Assembly: GCF_900167025.1 (NCBI RefSeq)
Contig: NZ_FUXC01000003.1
Span: 132,457-196,456 of the forward strand
Direction: 5' to 3'
Length of the DNA: 64,000 nucleotides
From: Treponema berlinense
Lineage (GTDB): Bacteria; Spirochaetota; Spirochaetia; Treponematales; Treponemataceae
The stretch's first letter is position 1; each line of letters starts with the position of its first letter. The notes beneath the pieces were generated by a model. The model ran no database searches and had not been told where the DNA came from. It saw only the letters and a list, made by a program, of their open reading frames with translations. Below, piece after piece: positions 1 through 8,535 of this stretch. The translations under genes and the position numbers were made by a program.

Positions 1-1
1 T

Positions 2-70
2 CCAGACGTGCTTTCTGCAGGAACCCGCGTTTATTTTGTGATTCCGGAGCCAGAAGTTCAAAAAAAATAG
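2..70 (+). CDS. C-terminal end of a gene cut by the window start
   Basis: The frame from base 2 stays open to TAG at 68-70 and encodes the last 22 residues of a protein. The visible stretch includes LSAGTRVYFVIPEPE. The spacing of A-G-T-x-V followed by hydrophobic and acidic residues resembles the last strand of a PASTA repeat, but 22 residues cannot settle this. The assignment as a real gene end rests on the frame being open from the edge and on a non-coding stretch following it. Confidence 0.45.
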   Translation, partial: PDVLSAGTRVYFVIPEPEVQKK

Positions 71-312
71 AATTTGGACGGCATTTTTTGCTCTAACCTG
101 CTTTCCGCCGTTTCATTCGACAAGTCGAACGCTTCGCGCGGCTGCAATCAGGCGTAAGTTTTTTGCAAAAACATTCAAATTCTACTATAAAAGCGGCAAA
201 TTTGCCTAATCTGTTGAATTTTCAAAATATAAGTGCTAAATTTATCAGAAGTTTAAAAACTAAAATTTTATAACTTTTCATATATATACATCCGTAAAAT
301 TTGAGGTATTTG
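71..312. other. Intergenic region with a GC-rich island
   Basis: There is no convincing ORF. Bases about 76-160 form a GC-rich patch (runs such as TTCGACAAGTCGAA and CTTCGCGCGG) resembling the GC-rich hairpin islands elsewhere in the window. The rest is AT-rich and includes TATATA near 281-288, a possible -10 region for the following gene. The Shine-Dalgarno GAGG at 303-306 belongs to the next CDS. Confidence 0.4.
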
Positions 313-3300
313 ATGGAACTTTCCAATGTTAAATTTTCTCCTGCATCGACTCCAATCCGTATTGGTATCGATGTTGGTTCTACAACTGTAAAAGTCGTTT
401 GTCTTGATCAAAACGATAAAGTAATTTACGGCGATTATCAGCGCCATCGTGCGGATATCCGCAATACAATTATCACGGTTGTTACAAAGGCTCTGGAAGA
501 AGTTGAAAAAAAACTGGGCGAAAACAATACTGTTTCTGTAAAAGTTACAGGTTCAGGCGGTCTTTCTGTTTCCCAGTGGCTTAATATTCCTTTTATTCAG
601 GAAGTAGTTGCGGCTACAACTGCCGTAAAAAAACTTATTCCTCAGACTGACGTTGTAATCGAGCTTGGTGGCGAAGACGCAAAAATTACATATTTTACCG
701 GCGGTGTTGAACAGCGCATGAACGGAACCTGTGCCGGCGGTACTGGAGCTTTTATCGACCAGATGGCAGCTTTGCTCGAAACCGACGCTCCCGGTCTTAA
801 CAAGCTTGCGGCCGGTTACGAAACAATTTATCCGATTGCCGCCCGCTGCGGTGTTTTTGCAAAAACAGACGTTCAGCCGCTCATTAACGAAGGTGCCCGC
901 CGCGAAGACATTGCCGCTTCGATTTTTCAGGCGGTTGTAAACCAGACTATTTCTGGTCTTGCCTGCGGTAAACCAATCCGCGGAAATGTAGCATTTTTAG
1001 GCGGACCTCTTCACTTTTTGGATCAGTTGCGTCAGCGCTTTATCGAAACCTTAAAGCTTACTCCGGAAGAGACAATCGTTCCTGAAGATTCTCAGCTTTT
1101 TGTTGCTGCCGGAGCCGCATATTCTGCCGAAAAAAAACTTTCCTGTGTAGGAGCAGAAACTCCAAAACAGTTTTTGACTATTGCCCAATTTAAGGACAGC
1201 CTTAAAAATCTCAATGGTGCGGAATTGAACGAAGTTCAGCGCCTTGAACCGCTTTTTAAGGACGAAGAGGATTTAAGAATTTTCCGTGAGCGTCATGCAA
1301 AGGACAAGGCAAAGCGCGGAAATCTTGCAGATGAACACGGTCCGTTATTTCTCGGTCTTGATGCCGGTTCAACTACAACAAAAGCCGTTCTCATCAACAA
1401 AAAAGGCGAAATCCTCTGGGATTTCTACGATGTAAATGCAGGAAATCCTGTCGAACTTGCTGTCCGCGTTTTAAAAACTCTTTATAAAATTTTGCCGAAA
1501 GACTGCTATATTGCGCGTTCTGTTTCGACAGGTTATGGCGAAGCGCTTTTCCAGGCGGCTCTCGGAGTTGATGCTGGCGAAGTAGAAACTATTACTCACT
1601 ATCGCGCCGCGGAATTCTTTGTTCCTGGAGTTGAATTTTTGCTCGACATTGGCGGTCAGGACATGAAGTGTCTGCGCATGAAAGACGGTGCAATCACTTC
1701 AATCCAGTTAAACGAAGCTTGTTCTGCCGGTTGTGGTTCATTCCTTGCAAATTTTGCAAATTCAATGAACCTCGACATAAAAGAATTTGCGCAAAAAGCT
1801 CTTCTTTCTAAAAAACCAGTCGACTTGGGTTCACGCTGTACTGTATTTATGAACAGCCGTGTAAAGCAGGCTCAGAAAGAAGGCGCTACAATCGATGATA
1901 TTTCTGCAGGACTTTCATATTCGGTAATCAAAAATGCGCTTTTTAAGGTTATAAAACTGCGCCGTGCCTCAGAAATCGGAAAAAAAGTTGTTGTTCAGGG
2001 CGGAACTTTTTACAATGATGCCGTTCTCCGCGCTTTTGAAAAAATTTCTGGTGTAGAAGTTTTCAGACCGGACGTTGCTGGTTTGATGGGTGCTTACGGT
2101 TCAGCCTTGATTGCCTTTGACCAGTGGTGCGATTTGACAGCTCCAAAACCTGGACAGGAAAAGAATTGGATTCCTCCAAAGGTGATTTCAAACATTGCAA
2201 CTCCAGAACAGCTTGATTCATTTAAGGTTGAACTTGAACTTACTCGTTGTGGTGGATGCCAGAACAACTGTCTTCTTACAATCAATACATTTACCGCAGG
2301 AAACGACAAGCGCCAGTTTATTACAGGAAACCGCTGCGAAAAAGGACTTGAACGCCATAAACTTAAGGACACAAAAACTGTTGACGGTTCAAACAAAGAA
2401 AACACTGGTGTTGAAGAATCTTCCATTGAACTTCCAAACCTCTTTGACTGTAAATACAAACGTCTTTTCAACTATTATGTTCCGCTCAAACCGGAAGATG
2501 CTCCTATGGGAAGCGTTGGAATTCCTCGCGTTCTCAATATGTACGAAAATTATCCGCTTTGGTTTACGGTTTTCACAAAATTGGGATTCCAGGTAAAACT
2601 CAGTCCTCGTTCAAACAAGATGATTTATGAACGCGGAATTGATTCCATTCCGTCTGAATCCGTATGTTATCCGGCAAAAATCAGCCACGGCCATCTCGAG
2701 TCTCTCTTAAAAATGGGATGCAAATTCATATTCTATCCTTGTATTCCTTACGAAAAACAGGAAGATGCAGGTGCCGGAAACCATTACAACTGTCCGGTTG
2801 TAACTTCTTATCCGGAAGTTTTAAAACACAACCTTGACAACGTAATAAATTCAAAAGATTTGCTCTTCTTGAATCCGTTCTTGCCGATTTACGACAAAAC
2901 CCGCCTCAAAGAACGCTTTTATGAAGAAATCCACACTTATTATCCGGTTTTGACAGAAAAGCAGGTTTACGATGCCATTGACGCCGGTTGGATTGAACAG
3001 GAAAAATTTAAGGCGGACACTCAGGCAGCGGCAGAAGAAGCTCTTGAACAGCTTGTTGTAAGCGGTGGAAACGGAATTGTTCTTGCAGGACGTCCTTATC
3101 ACCTCGACCCGGAAATCAACCACGGAATTCCGGAAATGATTCACGGACTCGGCCTTGCTGTCTTTACAGAAGATTCAGTTGCCCATCTTGGTTCTGTTGA
3201 GCGCCCTCTTCGCATTGTTGACCAGTGGGTTTACCATAACCGCCTTTACCGCGCTGCAAATTTTGTCGCAGGAATGCCAAACCTTGAGCTTGTACAGCTT

Positions 3301-4875
3301 ACTTCTTTTGGCTGCGGTCTTGACGCTGTAACAGCCGATCAGGTTGATGAAATCATGAAGGCAAAGAGCCGGATGTACACTCTCATAAAGATTGATGAAG
3401 GCTCAAACCTTGGAGCCGTAAGAATCCGTATCCGCTCTCTTATTGCCGCCGTAAAAGCACGTCAGCGTTCTCGAAAAAAGGTGACGGTAAAATCTTCTGC
3501 TTACCAGCGCGTTGTATTTACAGAAAAAATGAAGGACGAATATACAATTCTCTGTCCTCAATTGTCGCCGATTCACATGAGACTTCTGGAAGCGGCATTC
3601 AAGTATTCTGGCTACAAACTTGTTGTGCTTGATGCGGTCGATCCAAAAGCCGTAGACGCCGGCCTAAAATATGTAAATAACGATGCCTGCTATCCGTCGA
3701 TTCTTGTTGCCGGACAGATGATGCACGCGCTCGAAAGCGGAAAGTACAATCTCAACAAAACCGCACTTTTAATTACGCAGACTGGTGGCGGTTGCCGCGC
3801 TACAAACTACATCGGTTTTATCCGCCGTGCCTTGAACGATGCAGGCTGGGGACAGATTCCTGTAATCTCTCTCAATACAGTCGGACTTGAAAAAAATCCG
3901 GGCTTTAAGTTTACTTTGCCGCTTGTTCATCGCGCAATGATGGCAGCTTTTATCGGTGACCTTTTTATGCGCGTTCTGTACAGAGTTCGTCCTTACGAAG
4001 CTGTTCCAGGAAGCGCAGACGCTCTTTACGAAAAATGGAATGGAAAGGTTATAAAACAGTTAAAGTCGCTTTCAATTTTGGGTTATCACAAGATGATCCG
4101 CGGAATTGTACGTGATTTTGACAAACTTCCGATTCTTCCGGTTAAAAAGCCTCGTGTTGGTGTTGTAGGAGAAATCCTTGTAAAATTCCATCCGACAGCA
4201 AACAACGACCTTGTAAAAGTAATCGAAAATGAAGGCGCAGAATGTGTAATGCCGGATCTTATGGATTTTGTCTACTACACAATGGCCGATGGAAAATTCA
4301 GATACGAAGAACTCGCATTCCCGAAAAAAGAAGAAAAAACCGGAAAACTGATTATTAAACTGTTGAATTTCTACAGATATTACATAAATCGTTGCCTAAA
4401 ACGCAGCCGCCGCTTTACAACTCCGACCGACATTTGGGAAATGATGAAATCAGTTGAAGGAATTTGCCAGATTGGAAACATAAGCGGAGAAGGCTGGTTC
4501 TTGACTGCAGAAATGATTGAACTTATTCATTCCGGAGCGCCTTCAATTGCCTGTGTACAGCCTTTTGCCTGTCTTCCAAACCACATTACCGGAAAAGGCA
4601 TGATAAAAGAGTTGAGAAGGCATTTTCCTCAGTCGAACATCAGTGCTATAGACTACGATCCGGGAGCTTCGGAAGTAAACCAGTTGAACCGCGTAAAGCT
4701 TTTGCTTTCTAATGCGCCGATTGGAAAAAATCCGGACGAAATGAAAAACGGTAAGATTTGGACTAAAAAAGGTCCGGTTGATCCGATTTTGCAGTATGCT
4801 TCTGGCGGAAGCCAGTTTGTTGACGACGATCCTGTCGACGCAAAAAATCTTGTGCCGGCAACAACTGCCGACTAA
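313..4875 (+). CDS. Fused acyl-CoA dehydratase activase (BadF/HgdC-type, two ATPase domains plus DUF2229-like region)
   Basis: This 1,520-residue protein has two tandem ASKHA-fold ATPase domains of the BadF/BadG/HgdC family. The first has the phosphate-binding motif GIDVGSTTVK near residue 17 and CAGGTGAFIDQM near 140. The second has GLDAGSTTTK near 346 and CSAGCGSF near 470. In the family such ATPases bind an iron-sulfur cluster and drive electrons at high energy into 2-hydroxyacyl-CoA dehydratases or benzoyl-CoA reductases. A cysteine cluster RCGGCQNNC near 644 and GNRC just after it could hold another cluster. The remaining part resembles the DUF2229/dehydratase-like half of fused activases. 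The ATG at 313 is preferred over TTG 301 because GAGG lies 6 nt before it. No separate dehydratase subunits lie next to it, so the substrate is unknown. Confidence 0.85.
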   Translation: MELSNVKFSPASTPIRIGIDVGSTTVKVVCLDQNDKVIYGDYQRHRADIRNTIITVVTKALEEVEKKLGENNTVSVKVTGSGGLSVSQWLNIPFIQEVVAATTAVKKLIPQTDVVIELGGEDAKITYFTGGVEQRMNGTCAGGTGAFIDQMAALLETDAPGLNKLAAGYETIYPIAARCGVFAKTDVQPLINEGARREDIAASIFQAVVNQTISGLACGKPIRGNVAFLGGPLHFLDQLRQRFIETLKLTPEETIVPEDSQLFVAAGAAYSAEKKLSCVGAETPKQFLTIAQFKDSLKNLNGAELNEVQRLEPLFKDEEDLRIFRERHAKDKAKRGNLADEHGPLFLGLDAGSTTTKAVLINKKGEILWDFYDVNAGNPVELAVRVLKTLYKILPKDCYIARSVSTGYGEALFQAALGVDAGEVETITHYRAAEFFVPGVEFLLDIGGQDMKCLRMKDGAITSIQLNEACSAGCGSFLANFANSMNLDIKEFAQKALLSKKPVDLGSRCTVFMNSRVKQAQKEGATIDDISAGLSYSVIKNALFKVIKLRRASEIGKKVVVQGGTFYNDAVLRAFEKISGVEVFRPDVAGLMGAYGSALIAFDQWCDLTAPKPGQEKNWIPPKVISNIATPEQLDSFKVELELTRCGGCQNNCLLTINTFTAGNDKRQFITGNRCEKGLERHKLKDTKTVDGSNKENTGVEESSIELPNLFDCKYKRLFNYYVPLKPEDAPMGSVGIPRVLNMYENYPLWFTVFTKLGFQVKLSPRSNKMIYERGIDSIPSESVCYPAKISHGHLESLLKMGCKFIFYPCIPYEKQEDAGAGNHYNCPVVTSYPEVLKHNLDNVINSKDLLFLNPFLPIYDKTRLKERFYEEIHTYYPVLTEKQVYDAIDAGWIEQEKFKADTQAAAEEALEQLVVSGGNGIVLAGRPYHLDPEINHGIPEMIHGLGLAVFTEDSVAHLGSVERPLRIVDQWVYHNRLYRAANFVAGMPNLELVQLTSFGCGLDAVTADQVDEIMKAKSRMYTLIKIDEGSNLGAVRIRIRSLIAAVKARQRSRKKVTVKSSAYQRVVFTEKMKDEYTILCPQLSPIHMRLLEAAFKYSGYKLVVLDAVDPKAVDAGLKYVNNDACYPSILVAGQMMHALESGKYNLNKTALLITQTGGGCRATNYIGFIRRALNDAGWGQIPVISLNTVGLEKNPGFKFTLPLVHRAMMAAFIGDLFMRVLYRVRPYEAVPGSADALYEKWNGKVIKQLKSLSILGYHKMIRGIVRDFDKLPILPVKKPRVGVVGEILVKFHPTANNDLVKVIENEGAECVMPDLMDFVYYTMADGKFRYEELAFPKKEEKTGKLIIKLLNFYRYYINRCLKRSRRFTTPTDIWEMMKSVEGICQIGNISGEGWFLTAEMIELIHSGAPSIACVQPFACLPNHITGKGMIKELRRHFPQSNISAIDYDPGASEVNQLNRVKLLLSNAPIGKNPDEMKNGKIWTKKGPVDPILQYASGGSQFVDDDPVDAKNLVPATTAD

Positions 4876-4905
4876 AAGCGCTTGAAATTAAAATTCAGGG
4901 CGTCT

Positions 4906-5018
4906 CCGGCGCTATGCGCCGGCCGGCTGTTGCGCAGTTCGCTTGCGCTCTAAGTCCTCGGCGCGCAATGGCGCGCCTGCGGTCTTTGTCGGCGCATTGT
5001 TAAAACAATCCGCCGACA
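4906..5018. repeat. GC-rich array of four hairpins
   Basis: Four successive inverted repeats follow the activase stop. CCGGCGC/GCGCCGG lies at 4906-4922 and GCGCA/TGCGC at 4932-4948. GGCGCGC/GCGCGCC lies at about 4960-4977. A long stem starts with TGTCGGCG at 4987 and ends with CGCCGACA at 5018, with ATTGTT/AACAAT nested inside. No T tract follows, so this is not a standard terminator. Composition differs sharply from the AT-rich surroundings and resembles the other GC-rich islands in the window. Confidence 0.6.
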
Positions 5019-5060
5019 CTGCTCCATAGTCTGACGCAAAAAAACGTTAAAAAAAAACGA

Positions 5061-5088
5061 TGCACAATTAAAAAAAATATGTTATACT
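5061..5088 (+). promoter_or_regulatory. Probable promoter of the microsatellite leader and lipoprotein transcript
   Basis: A -10 box TATACT lies at 5083-5088, with a weak -35 TGCACA at 5061-5066 (16-bp spacer). Transcription would begin near 5095, just before the Shine-Dalgarno of the leader ORF. No other promoter fits between the terminator at 5236-5296 and the lipoprotein start, so this is the likely source of the lipoprotein mRNA. Confidence 0.5.
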
Positions 5089-5122
5089 GACGCTTGACAG
5101 AGAAATCCGGAGAGACATAATC

Positions 5123-5212
5123 TTGAACAGAACAGAACAGAACAGAACAGAACAGAACAGAACAGAACAGAACAGAACAGAACAGAACAGAACAGAAGAT
5201 AATTCTCTCTAA
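5123..5212 (+). CDS. Putative 29-codon leader ORF made of pentanucleotide repeats
   Basis: A TTG at 5123-5125 has a good Shine-Dalgarno (GGAGAG, 5109-5114) 8 nt upstream. Fourteen AACAG units then read as a repeating N-R-T-E-Q peptide, and the present frame ends at TAA 5210-5212. Adding one unit moves the frame to a stop at TGA 5280-5282, inside the following terminator hairpin. Removing one unit gives a stop at TAA 5200-5202. I infer a regulatory leader rather than a functional peptide. Translation is unproven. Confidence 0.4.
   Translation: MNRTEQNRTEQNRTEQNRTEQNRTEDNSL
5126..5195. repeat. Pentanucleotide microsatellite (AACAG)14
   Basis: Fourteen perfect, uninterrupted AACAG units occupy 70 bp. 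Perfect tandem repeats of a 5-bp unit change copy number by slipped-strand mispairing, and each change of one unit shifts a reading frame. The repeat is inside a short ORF with a ribosome-binding site and directly upstream of an intrinsic terminator and a lipoprotein gene. This is the classic position for phase variation. Confidence 0.95.
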
Positions 5213-5235
5213 AATACAATTTATTCAGTTATTAG

Positions 5236-5296
5236 AAGACCGTTATATTGCAACGTGCAAAATTTTGTGCGCCGCAGTATGACGGTCTTTTTTTAT
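5236..5296 (+). terminator. Intrinsic terminator or attenuator in front of the lipoprotein gene
   Basis: A 16-bp stem pairs 5236-5251 with 5274-5289 (outer AAGACCGT/ACGGTCTT, two G-U pairs further in) and is followed by a T-rich tract to 5299. The loop can itself fold through GTGCAAAA/TTTTGTGC using wobble pairs. It sits between the microsatellite leader ORF and the lipoprotein start and has no T tract on the other strand. It therefore acts on + strand transcripts heading into the lipoprotein gene. Confidence 0.8.
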
Positions 5297-5330
5297 TTTA
5301 AATTAGTTTCATCTTATGGAGGAAGTTATG

Positions 5331-6920
5331 ATGAAAAAATCGAGAATCTTTGCCGTGTTTGCGGCAATGGCAATAGAGCTTGTGTTTTTCGGCTGCAAAG
5401 AGGAAATCGAAACAGAGTATGTTGATAAAACTTACGCCGGGGCAGTAACATTTACCGCGGAAGACGCAGGAGAAGCCGGCGTAAAGGTAGCAATGGCAAG
5501 CAAGACGGAAGGTGCCGCAATCTATTACACGGCAGACGGAACTGAGCCGACAGAAAAAAGCGAAAAGTACACAGAGGCCGTAACGTTCGGCAAAGACACT
5601 GTATTAAAGGCTTTTGCAGTAAAAAAAGGCATAGAAAACAGCCCTGTTTCTGTGGCAAACGTTTCCATAAAGACAAAGACAATAACGGAAAAAGTCTATG
5701 TGTGCGCCAAGTGTCAAAAGGAATACGCCACGGCGCAAGAGGCGATCGACTGCTGTTCAGAAAAAACAGACACAACTGAAACCGCAAGTTTTAGTGTCGG
5801 TTCTGTTGTAAAAATTGACGGTCTGGACTACACCGTAGTTTCTAACACAATTACAGAAAATTCAGGCAGTGCGCGCAGTGTGGCTGCAGAGATTGGTGGC
5901 GCAGCGCTTACCACATTAAAAGCAATCGAAAAAACAAAAGAATATGCTGAAAAAACTTTCGGCAAAAATGTGCTTTTGATAAGAGTTGCAGGCAAGGTTG
6001 TTGTAAAGCATGGTACACTGCCGGAATTTACTGAGCTAAAAAAGAATATTGTGCCAGCTGTAATTCCAAATGGCTATTCAGAATCAGATTTTTTTGAAGA
6101 ATCTAAAGAAACAACTCCGCATTACTTTTATAGTGATAATTTTCTGGTATTGGGAAAAGAAGATTTGACAGACAGACTTGGATTTATAAAGGAACAATGG
6201 CATTCAAAATACTATGCCAATTTTGTAGATTCAGAGAATAATTCTGTTGCTTTTGAAGATGCGCTAAAAGCTATGAACTTTGTCTTAATCAGAAATTACA
6301 TGCCGAATGAGTTTAAAAGTTATGACAAAAATAATCTGCTGCTTAATTGTTATGCGTTTGATGAAAAACAGCAGCTTGTAGAATATTATGAGACTTGCAA
6401 AGAAAGTAATTATTATTCAGTTAATAAAACGGAAAATCCAAAACCTGCTTTTATAGTTAAAGACATCTATGAAAACAATGTAGTTAGAAAAAAAACATTT
6501 AATTTAATGGCGGTATATGGCAGCGAAGACACAAGCAGCGGTATAAAATATTCGATTTTCCCTTCAGGTGGCAATACAACTTATAAAGCTGTTATCAATG
6601 TGGGAAGTGATAAAAACGTTTATACAAAAACTATTCGTCCTTCTGAATTTGACGAAAACGGAAAGTACGAAGGTGGCAGCATAAACCTTGAAAGTGAAGA
6701 TTATAAAACTAAGATTACAAAGAACGAAAATGCTACGCATTATGATGATGAAACGCTTCCGTACACTGCGGAAATACGTCAAAATATTCCAGTAGAGTTT
6801 GTCTTGAGCGATGATGGTACTGTTGATTTTGGAGAATCCGTTTACAACTGGGGCAAACGCTGGCGCGATGTAATTATTGAACAGAAGCCTGAGCAGGCTG
6901 CTGTTTATCCTTATTATTAA
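5331..6920 (+). CDS. Lipoprotein with chitobiase/hexosaminidase C-terminal-like repeat
   Basis: This 529-residue precursor begins MKKSRIFAVF and has a lipobox ending FFGC, so it should be lipid-anchored. Residues about 35-105 hold a chitobiase/beta-hexosaminidase C-terminal-type module (IYYTADGTEPTEKSEKYTEAV, then VLKAFAVKKG), a fold common in surface proteins. Next comes a cysteine knuckle, YVCAKCQKEYATAQEAIDCC. The rest (residues about 150-529) is unrecognised and rich in Tyr, Asn and Lys. I chose ATG 5331 because GGAGGA (5318-5323) sits 7 nt upstream. ATG 5328 is also possible, and ATG 5316 overlaps the Shine-Dalgarno. Expression must pass the upstream terminator, so phase variation is plausible. 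Confidence 0.75.
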   Translation: MKKSRIFAVFAAMAIELVFFGCKEEIETEYVDKTYAGAVTFTAEDAGEAGVKVAMASKTEGAAIYYTADGTEPTEKSEKYTEAVTFGKDTVLKAFAVKKGIENSPVSVANVSIKTKTITEKVYVCAKCQKEYATAQEAIDCCSEKTDTTETASFSVGSVVKIDGLDYTVVSNTITENSGSARSVAAEIGGAALTTLKAIEKTKEYAEKTFGKNVLLIRVAGKVVVKHGTLPEFTELKKNIVPAVIPNGYSESDFFEESKETTPHYFYSDNFLVLGKEDLTDRLGFIKEQWHSKYYANFVDSENNSVAFEDALKAMNFVLIRNYMPNEFKSYDKNNLLLNCYAFDEKQQLVEYYETCKESNYYSVNKTENPKPAFIVKDIYENNVVRKKTFNLMAVYGSEDTSSGIKYSIFPSGGNTTYKAVINVGSDKNVYTKTIRPSEFDENGKYEGGSINLESEDYKTKITKNENATHYDDETLPYTAEIRQNIPVEFVLSDDGTVDFGESVYNWGKRWRDVIIEQKPEQAAVYPYY

Positions 6921-6927
6921 AACTTTA

Positions 6928-6957
6928 TGCCGTCGTTTATGGCGGCAATTTTTTTTT
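6928..6957 (+). terminator. Intrinsic terminator after the lipoprotein gene
   Basis: TGCCGTC (6928-6934) pairs with GGCGGCA (6941-6947) across a 6-nt loop, with one G-U pair, followed by A and nine T. It lies 7 nt after the stop codon and ends the lipoprotein transcript. Confidence 0.85.
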
Positions 6958-6961
6958 GTGC

Positions 6962-7068
6962 GAGGGATTGGAAGGGCGCGCGGAGCGCGTTGCGCAGCAA
7001 TGGAGCGCGTAAGGCGCGGAACCCTGCAAAGCCCGGTGCCGTTTTTACGGCACGCACCCATTATCGTT
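6962..7068. repeat. GC-rich hairpin island
   Basis: Between the terminator and the next gene is a GC-rich stretch containing GGGATTGGA near its start, AGCAATGGAGCG, GCGGAACCC and AAAGCCC. It ends with a perfect hairpin GTGCCGT/ACGGCAC at 7036-7053 followed by GCACCC. The same order of short motifs, with a hairpin of different sequence, occurs at 41557-41675, so the two are members of one dispersed family. Confidence 0.65.
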
Positions 7069-7115
7069 ATATTTTGTCTATGTAACTTTTTTGCTTTTCG
7101 TGTTATTTTTTTATA

Positions 7116-8507
7116 ATGAATAAAAAAATTTTTGGTTGCATATTTGTTTTTTTTGCGGGGCTTTGTGCTTTTGCAGATTTTAACAGGTTCAATATTCCCG
7201 ATTCCGCTGAAATTCGGCGCACCAAGGCCGAGTCCTGGTTTTTTGGCGAGTTGGGCCAGCTTCGTGAGAAAAAATCAGAAATTGAAAAAAACGCTGTTGG
7301 TCAGGAATTCCAGATTAGAATGGAAGAAACTGATTCGACTTTTGCAGTTGTTGTTGCTCCAAAAACTTTGCTCGAAACTGAAATTTTTACGGAAAAAGGT
7401 GTAGAAAAACGGACTGTTGACAATTTTGCCGGGGATTCGTGCGGAGGCTGGGTTCTTGTAAAGGATTCAAAAACCTCAAAACCTCTTTTTTTGAGAATTT
7501 ATTTTTCGCAAGACAGCGATGAATTTGTGCAGTTTGCGCCGTCTGGAGCAAAAACTCTGTCAGATTTTGTAATTTCCGGACTTTACGCTGCCCACTATGT
7601 TCCTTTAGGAATTCCGTTTGAAAAACTTTATACGCTCTCTTTTGAGCAGATTTTTTCTTTGACCGAAAATCTTCTTCCATGGAAATATGCTGACCGTCAG
7701 CAGGGACAGTTTGAATCAAAATTGCAGATGATCGCGGCAATTCGCAAAAATCTTGAAAGAGTTGTTTATTGTCCGGACAGTTGTTACGACGAAAATGGAA
7801 AACCGATTTTTATTTCGTCTGGCAAAGAGCGGAAAATTGATTTTGAAGAAATCGAAAAAATTTCTGGAAAAATCGAAAATCCTGTTGTTGTGGACGATGC
7901 TGGATTTTTAAAATGGATTTGCGACGGTCTTGTTGAACCTGTAACCGGAAGTTTTCTTTATCGAAATCCTCTTGTTATGCCGACTTCCGAAGAAAATAAA
8001 ACTGGCAAAAAAAGCATAATTTCTCAAAATTACTATCTTTCTTTTTCGCTTGATTGGTGCAGAAACCTTGCAGCTGCGGCTCTTTCGGTAAAATCTCATA
8101 GAAATTATTTGTGGAAAGATTCTGGTGTTGACGTGACTCTTGAACCTTTTGCATCCGAAGTTACAGACCGCGGAATTACCCAGACTGCCGGCTATCTTAA
8201 AAATTCGGGGTATCAGATTGAAAAGCTAAAGCCTCTTCTTTTTGTGCTCGCTTCGACTGAACCGACTTACTGCTATCTTGCGGCAATAAAACGTCCTTTG
8301 CAGGACAAAAAACTGTCTGATTCTGAAATTTTCGCGTTCGACCGTTGCGCAGTTATTTTTCCGTTTTATGACAAAAACGGACGGTTTAACTGTGTGATTT
8401 TTGAAAATGGAAGGGAACTTACTTTTAAACAGTTCGCTGAAAAATATAAGGGAAGCTTTATTCATCTTTCCAGGGTTTTGACTGAAAATAATTTTTATTT
8501 GCAGTAG
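7116..8507 (+). CDS. Secreted protein of unknown function
   Basis: This 463-residue precursor has a clear N-terminal signal (KIFGCIFVFFAGLCAFA, cleavage near residue 20). I do not recognise the family. The mature part is soluble-looking, mixed alpha/beta, with few cysteines and no visible catalytic motif. It lies 28 nt before a TPR gene and probably leads the operon that ends with ExbB-ExbD-TonB, so an envelope role is inferred. A TATAAT overlaps the ATG (7112-7117), which leaves the exact start uncertain. Confidence 0.6.
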   Translation: MNKKIFGCIFVFFAGLCAFADFNRFNIPDSAEIRRTKAESWFFGELGQLREKKSEIEKNAVGQEFQIRMEETDSTFAVVVAPKTLLETEIFTEKGVEKRTVDNFAGDSCGGWVLVKDSKTSKPLFLRIYFSQDSDEFVQFAPSGAKTLSDFVISGLYAAHYVPLGIPFEKLYTLSFEQIFSLTENLLPWKYADRQQGQFESKLQMIAAIRKNLERVVYCPDSCYDENGKPIFISSGKERKIDFEEIEKISGKIENPVVVDDAGFLKWICDGLVEPVTGSFLYRNPLVMPTSEENKTGKKSIISQNYYLSFSLDWCRNLAAAALSVKSHRNYLWKDSGVDVTLEPFASEVTDRGITQTAGYLKNSGYQIEKLKPLLFVLASTEPTYCYLAAIKRPLQDKKLSDSEIFAFDRCAVIFPFYDKNGRFNCVIFENGRELTFKQFAEKYKGSFIHLSRVLTENNFYLQ

Positions 8508-8535
8508 AAAATATTTTCTTGAAATAAGTGACTTT

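Noticed and set aside
5126-5195. CRISPR-like array
   Set aside because: The unit is 5 bp and perfectly contiguous with no spacers: a microsatellite.
6877-7116. Plus-strand ORF over the lipoprotein end and GC-rich island
   Set aside because: It lies across a terminator and a hairpin island, with no Shine-Dalgarno and a composition that follows the repeat.
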